NCBI RefSeq assembly: GCF_003201855.1
Contig: NZ_QJKI01000006.1
Coordinates: 112,497-176,496 of the forward strand
Direction: 5' to 3'
Origin: Rivihabitans pingtungensis
GTDB lineage: Bacteria; Pseudomonadota; Gammaproteobacteria; Burkholderiales; Aquaspirillaceae
DNA: 64,000 nt
Within the stretch, counting starts at the first letter, position 1, and the number at the start of each line of letters is the position of its first letter. The notes under the pieces were generated by a model. The model was not told the DNA's origin, ran no database searches, and saw nothing but the letters and a program-made list of their open reading frames with translations. Of the stretch, positions 60,545 to 64,000 are shown piece by piece. The position numbers and the translations under genes are program-made.

Positions 60545-61467
60545 ACCGCATACGCCAGTTTGGCCCCGCGCCCTCGGCGCCGCTGACGCTGGAAGCCCGC
60601 GCGCTGGGCGCGTATCTGGGCCTGGCGGTGGGCGATGCGTTGGGCGCCACGGTGGAGTTTCTCACTCCCAATGAAATCCGCCACCAGATTGGCCTGCACC
60701 GCCACCTGACCGGCGGCGGCTGGCTCAAGCTGCGCCCCGGCATGGTCACCGACGACACCACCATGAGCCTGGCGCTGGGCGAGGCCATCTTATTATCTGG
60801 CGGCCGGGTGGACGCCCTGCTGGCCGCGCAGGCGTTTGACCAATGGATGCGCAGCAAGCCAGTGGACATCGGCAACACCGTGCGCCGCAACCTGATGCGC
60901 TTTCGCCGCACTGGCGAACCCTGCGCGCCGCCCTCCGAACACGACGCCGGCAACGGCGCCGCCATGCGCCTGCTGCCGGCCGCGCTGGCCACCTTTGGCC
61001 TGGACGCCGACACCGTGCGCGACGCCGTGCTGGCGCAAGCACACGTCACCCACCACAGCCCCTTGTCCGACGCCGCCTGCCTGACGCTGACCGGCATGCT
61101 GCACGCCCTGCTGGCCGGCGCCGACAAAAAAACTGTGCTGCAACAGCATGTGCAGCCGCTGATCCAGCAATACCCGGTGTTTGGCTTTCGCGCCCGCCGC
61201 TGCGACAACCCCAGCGGCTATATCGTGGACACCCTGCAAGCGGTGTTTCAGGCGTTTTTTGACACCGACACGCTGGAAGACTGCCTGATCGACGTGGTGA
61301 ACCGCGGCGGCGACGCCGACACCACTGGCGCCATCGCCGGCATGCTGGCCGGCGCGCACCAAGGCCCCAAGGCGATCCCGCGCCGCTGGCTATCCGTGCT
61401 GGACGCCGACACCCGCGCCGCCTGCGAGCTGCAATCCTGGTTGCTGCTGCCGGCGGTTTTGGCTTGA
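60523..61467 (+). CDS. draG: ADP-ribosyl-[dinitrogen reductase] hydrolase DraG
   Basis: 314 residues from ATG 60523 inside the end of nifQ. ADP-ribosylglycohydrolase fold: LGLAVGDALGATVEFLTPNE, the metal-binding TDDTTMSLALGEAI, EHDAGNGAAMRLLP and the C-terminal RGGDADTTGAIAGMLAGA, which together ligate two Mn ions. DraG removes ADP-ribose from NifH and reactivates nitrogenase; its partner DraT is not in the window. Position after nifQ in a NifA-driven cluster supports DraG over other ADP-ribosylglycohydrolases. Confidence 0.92.
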   Translation: MLWPGVLNRIRQFGPAPSAPLTLEARALGAYLGLAVGDALGATVEFLTPNEIRHQIGLHRHLTGGGWLKLRPGMVTDDTTMSLALGEAILLSGGRVDALLAAQAFDQWMRSKPVDIGNTVRRNLMRFRRTGEPCAPPSEHDAGNGAAMRLLPAALATFGLDADTVRDAVLAQAHVTHHSPLSDAACLTLTGMLHALLAGADKKTVLQQHVQPLIQQYPVFGFRARRCDNPSGYIVDTLQAVFQAFFDTDTLEDCLIDVVNRGGDADTTGAIAGMLAGAHQGPKAIPRRWLSVLDADTRAACELQSWLLLPAVLA

Positions 61468-61470
61468 TTG

Positions 61471-61495
61471 CTACGACTTTAGTCGTAGATTTTTG
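61471..61495 (+). terminator. terminator at the end of the nif cluster
   Basis: CTACGAC / GTCGTAG stem, TTTA loop, then ATTTTTG. A 7 bp stem that is not GC-rich, so of moderate strength. Confidence 0.65.
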
Positions 61496-61639
61496 TTGGC
61501 CTGCATAAGTCTGCCTGTCGATTACGTAGAAATACCTATAGTGAGCTGACCACCATCCGGCCTTCATCCGGCCTTGTTGAACCCAGCTTGCGCTTTCGCT
61601 TTGCCCCGTCGCGCCAGCGCCTGATACCGAGAGAACATC

Positions 61640-63274
61640 ATGCGCAACAACCAGCCCATCACCCAGATGGAAACCCTGCTGCCGGAAGGCCAGTTCATCT
61701 ACTCGCGCACCGACCTGCGCGGCATCATCGTCGAAGCCAACGAGGCATTTGCCCACATCAGCGGCTATCGCCGTGAAGACATGATAGGCCAGCCGCACAA
61801 TATGGTGCGCCACCCCGACATGCCCGAACAGGCCTTCAAAGACATGTGGAGCGACCTCAAGCAAGGCCGCCCCTGGCGCGGCCTGGTGAAAAACCGCCGC
61901 CAGGACGGCGGCTTTTATTGGGTGCTGGCCAACGCCTCGCCCGTGCGCGAAAACGGCCAGATTGTCGGCTATCAATCGGTGCGCAGCAGCCCAAGCCGCG
62001 AGGCGGTGAAAGCTGCCGAAAGCGCCTATCGGCGCATCCGCGAAGGCGACAGCTCGATTGTCATCCGCCATGGCCAGGTGCGCCCGGCGCGCCAATCGCT
62101 GTGGGCCTGTTTTATGGGCCTGGGCTCACAACTGCGCTGGTTTGGGCTGGTGATGCTGCTGTCCAATCTGGCCATGCTGGTTGGCCATATGATGCCGGGC
62201 GACAACCTGCGCGCGCTTTGGATGGCGCTGGGCGGCGTGAGTGTGCTGTGGAGCCTGTGTTTTGTACTGTATTTTACCCCGCGCCTGCGCCGCGACCTGG
62301 CGCGCACCGACGATTACCTGGACCGTCTGTTGAGCAGCGGCAACCTGAAACAGCGGCTGGACATCACCCGCGACGACGAGCTGGGCCGGGTGTCCGCCAA
62401 GCTGGACGGCTTTATCGCCTCGGTGCAAGCCACCTTGATGTGCATGGCCGACTCCGCCAGGCAAGTGCACCACATCGCCGACGAAGTGGACCAGGCCGTG
62501 GGCGGCGTCAGCCAGTCGGCCCGCGTGCAAAGCGCCGCCACCACCTCGGCCGCCGCCGGCATCCAGCAAGTGACCGTGTCGATCAGCGAAGTGTGCGCCC
62601 ACGCCAATCACGCCCGCGACGCCGCCCACACCGCCGCGCAAACCTCCTGTCAGGGCGAAGCCCTGTCCGGGCAAGCCTGCCAAACCATCCTGACGCTGGC
62701 CGGCACAGTAAAAACCGCCGCCGCCCAAGTGGAGCGCCTGGGCGCGCAATCGCAAGAGATCTCCCGCATCACCGGGGTGATCCGCGACATTGCCGAACAG
62801 ACCAACCTCCTGGCGCTGAACGCCGCCATCGAAGCCGCCCGCGCCGGCGAGCAAGGCCGTGGCTTTGCCGTGGTGGCCGACGAAGTGCGCAAACTGGCCG
62901 AACGCACCGGCCGCGCCACCGCCGAAATCAGCGCCACCATTGAATCCGTGCAACAAGAAACCGGCAAAGCCGTCGCCGGCATGCGCGCCGGCGCCGAACA
63001 AGTGGAACACGGCGTCGGCCTGGTGCAACAAGCCCAAGACGCCCTGCACGAAATCAACGCGCAAATGGCGCACACCATGCAAATGGTGAACGACATCAGC
63101 GAATCCGCCGCCGAACAAGAACGCGCCATGACCATGATGGCCGGCAGCGTGGAACAAGTGGCCTGCATGACCGAGCAAAACATGGCCGTGGTCACCCAAA
63201 CCACCGCCTCCGCCCAATCGCTGAACAGCATGGTGGAACGCATGCATAAATCGGTGATGCAATATACGGTGTGA
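61640..63274 (+). CDS. Aer-type PAS-domain chemoreceptor
   Basis: 544 residues. N-terminal PAS domain (about 15-125): [40 protein letters not shown] with [23 protein letters not shown], the FAD-binding pattern of Aer energy/oxygen sensors. Two membrane segments follow (about 170-190 and 195-215), then HAMP and a signalling domain with tip [20 protein letters not shown]. It senses redox or oxygen through FAD and steers aerotaxis. Its place right after the nif cluster is functionally sensible, because diazotrophs seek low oxygen. Confidence 0.92.
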   Translation: MRNNQPITQMETLLPEGQFIYSRTDLRGIIVEANEAFAHISGYRREDMIGQPHNMVRHPDMPEQAFKDMWSDLKQGRPWRGLVKNRRQDGGFYWVLANASPVRENGQIVGYQSVRSSPSREAVKAAESAYRRIREGDSSIVIRHGQVRPARQSLWACFMGLGSQLRWFGLVMLLSNLAMLVGHMMPGDNLRALWMALGGVSVLWSLCFVLYFTPRLRRDLARTDDYLDRLLSSGNLKQRLDITRDDELGRVSAKLDGFIASVQATLMCMADSARQVHHIADEVDQAVGGVSQSARVQSAATTSAAAGIQQVTVSISEVCAHANHARDAAHTAAQTSCQGEALSGQACQTILTLAGTVKTAAAQVERLGAQSQEISRITGVIRDIAEQTNLLALNAAIEAARAGEQGRGFAVVADEVRKLAERTGRATAEISATIESVQQETGKAVAGMRAGAEQVEHGVGLVQQAQDALHEINAQMAHTMQMVNDISESAAEQERAMTMMAGSVEQVACMTEQNMAVVTQTTASAQSLNSMVERMHKSVMQYTV

Positions 63275-63388
63275 GTGGGGGGAGTGGTTTGGTGCTGGAG
63301 GTGAGGGTGATGCGGAAAAGCGACACCATCATGCGGGGCGGGTTGTGTTTGCGGTGGTGAACGGGTGTGAGGGGGAAGGGTGTTTTGT

Positions 63389-63430
63389 AAAGCCACCTTG
63401 GGTGAGGATGCCGAGGGTGGCTTTGTTTTT
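63389..63430 (+). terminator. Rho-independent terminator after the Aer-type gene
   Basis: AAAGCCACC / GGTGGCTTT stem of 9 bp with a loop of about 18 bases, followed by GTTTTTT. Confidence 0.85.
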
Positions 63431-63717
63431 TGGAGGTGTAAAAGATCGTTGCTTTTAAGTTTTTTTCGTTGGTAAGTATTTGATAATTTGTGATTTATTT
63501 TATTTTTCGGGTTTTTTTGATCAGCCAGAACTTTGCTCTTGATGAACAAAGCTGAGTTAGCCTCGGGTATGCAAAGCTGTTGGCTGGGGAGGGTGGGTAA
63601 TGCATGGGCTATGTCGCAGTATAGGGTGACTGCTTAAAATGTTCGGTTGAGTAAAATTTTGTCTTTACATTTTTTTGAGTCAATGCTTATTGTCGAGGTA
63701 TGATAAGTAAGAAATCT

Positions 63718-63831
63718 TACGAGTCACTAACAAAATGCCTCTTGGCGTTGTTGTGTGGTTATGTCGTACTGGCGTGTTCTTTTTATTTTAATGATTTTGC
63801 GCTACGCCTAGCCGCATCAACAGGGTAACCC
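63718..63831. repeat. palindromic element, heavily degenerate copy I
   Basis: CGAGTCACTAACAAAATGCC, TCTTGGCGTTGTTGTGTGG and ACGCCTAGCC match the left arm and inner arms. The middle is AT-rich and altered, and the right arm is not recognisable. Confidence 0.5.
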
Positions 63832-63907
63832 GTTACCTAATGTAACCCAGTCAGTGTATGCAGCTATTTCTCATCGTCCTTGGCAAATGCCCGCTCTCTT
63901 TTCGTTA

Positions 63908-64000
63908 GAGCCTGTTCTGAACTATCCCATAGCGGTAAAATCCAAGCCCCATGGAAAACCGCAAACCTTACCCATCCGATGTCAGCGACGAAGAATGGGC
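63908..64000 (+). mobile_element. left end of an IS5-family insertion sequence, cut by window edge
   Basis: GAGCCTGTTCTGAACTA at 63908 looks like the terminal inverted repeat of IS5-family (IS1031/IS427-like) elements, followed 43 bp later by a transposase start. The rest of the element lies beyond the window. Confidence 0.75.
63951..64000 (+). CDS. IS5-family transposase, N-terminus only
   Basis: ATG 63951 opens MENRKPYPSDVSDEEW, the stereotyped start of IS5-family transposases (xxxYPSDVSDEEWxx). Only 16 complete codons are visible before the edge. Confidence 0.85.
   Translation, partial: MENRKPYPSDVSDEEW

Larger units (their letters stand above)
63275..63907. other. AT-rich region between the aerotaxis gene and the IS5 element
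   Basis: 633 bp. It holds a terminator (63389-63430), an AT-rich stretch from about 63425 to 63520 unlike the GC-rich surroundings, and a degenerate copy of the palindromic element (63718-63831). No gene is supported. Base composition suggests acquired DNA. Confidence 0.5.

Overview
The window is GC-rich, densely coded Gram-negative DNA. An Mla lipid-transport operon in the order mlaFEDCBA, an MSHA-type pilus locus, many soluble and membrane chemoreceptors and a nitrogen-fixation accessory cluster together suggest a motile, free-living, diazotrophic betaproteobacterium, perhaps of the Neisseriales/Chromobacteriaceae. The order-level placement is an inference from gene content and gene order. 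No rRNA, tRNA or CRISPR array was found.

Layout. 1-6.4 kb (minus strand): MSHA-like pilus assembly genes mshL-mshN-mshE-mshG and a PilM/PilN-like gene cut by the left edge, all translationally coupled. 6.8-10.6 kb: the complete mlaFEDCBA operon, followed by the broken tail of a LivF-type ABC ATPase. 10.9-18.2 kb: a defence island with a class II Fic protein, debris of a helicase and of a GHKL-type ATPase, and a type III restriction-modification set mod / DUF1016-PDDEXK nuclease / res. 18.3-24.7 kb: a Bcr/CflA efflux pump, then a MocR-type regulator divergent from a beta-alanine/omega-amino-acid transaminase, followed by mmsA. 25-43 kb: mixed housekeeping genes, including a PSD-like pyruvoyl enzyme, an MBL hydrolase, a two-component system divergent from a Spy-like chaperone, WrbA, YihY, a voltage-gated-type K+ channel, an Rpn-type nuclease, ProS, moaDE/mobA and a hipBA locus whose toxin has lost its kinase core. 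43-52.7 kb: AroG, a MOSC protein and four chemoreceptors. 52.8-55.5 kb: AmpG, a YidB-like protein and a lytic transglycosylase.

55.5-61.5 kb is the main specialised region: nifB, a 2[4Fe-4S] ferredoxin, a NifO-like ArsC-fold protein, a flavodiiron protein, two [2Fe-2S] ferredoxins (one closely resembling the Azotobacter Shethna FeSII protective protein), nifQ and draG. It is headed by a canonical sigma-54 -24/-12 promoter, with a NifA-type upstream activator sequence buried in the 3' end of the preceding gene. The genes make the FeMo-co precursor, feed it molybdenum, supply electrons, remove or tolerate oxygen, and reverse ADP-ribosylation of the Fe protein. nifHDK are not in the window. A PAS-type aerotaxis receptor lies directly downstream, and an IS5-family element enters at the right edge.

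The least explained signal is a dispersed palindromic element of about 115 bp. There are at least nine full or degenerate copies. Every copy that follows a gene begins exactly at that gene's TAA stop codon, and one copy fills the whole gap between two convergent genes, stop to stop.
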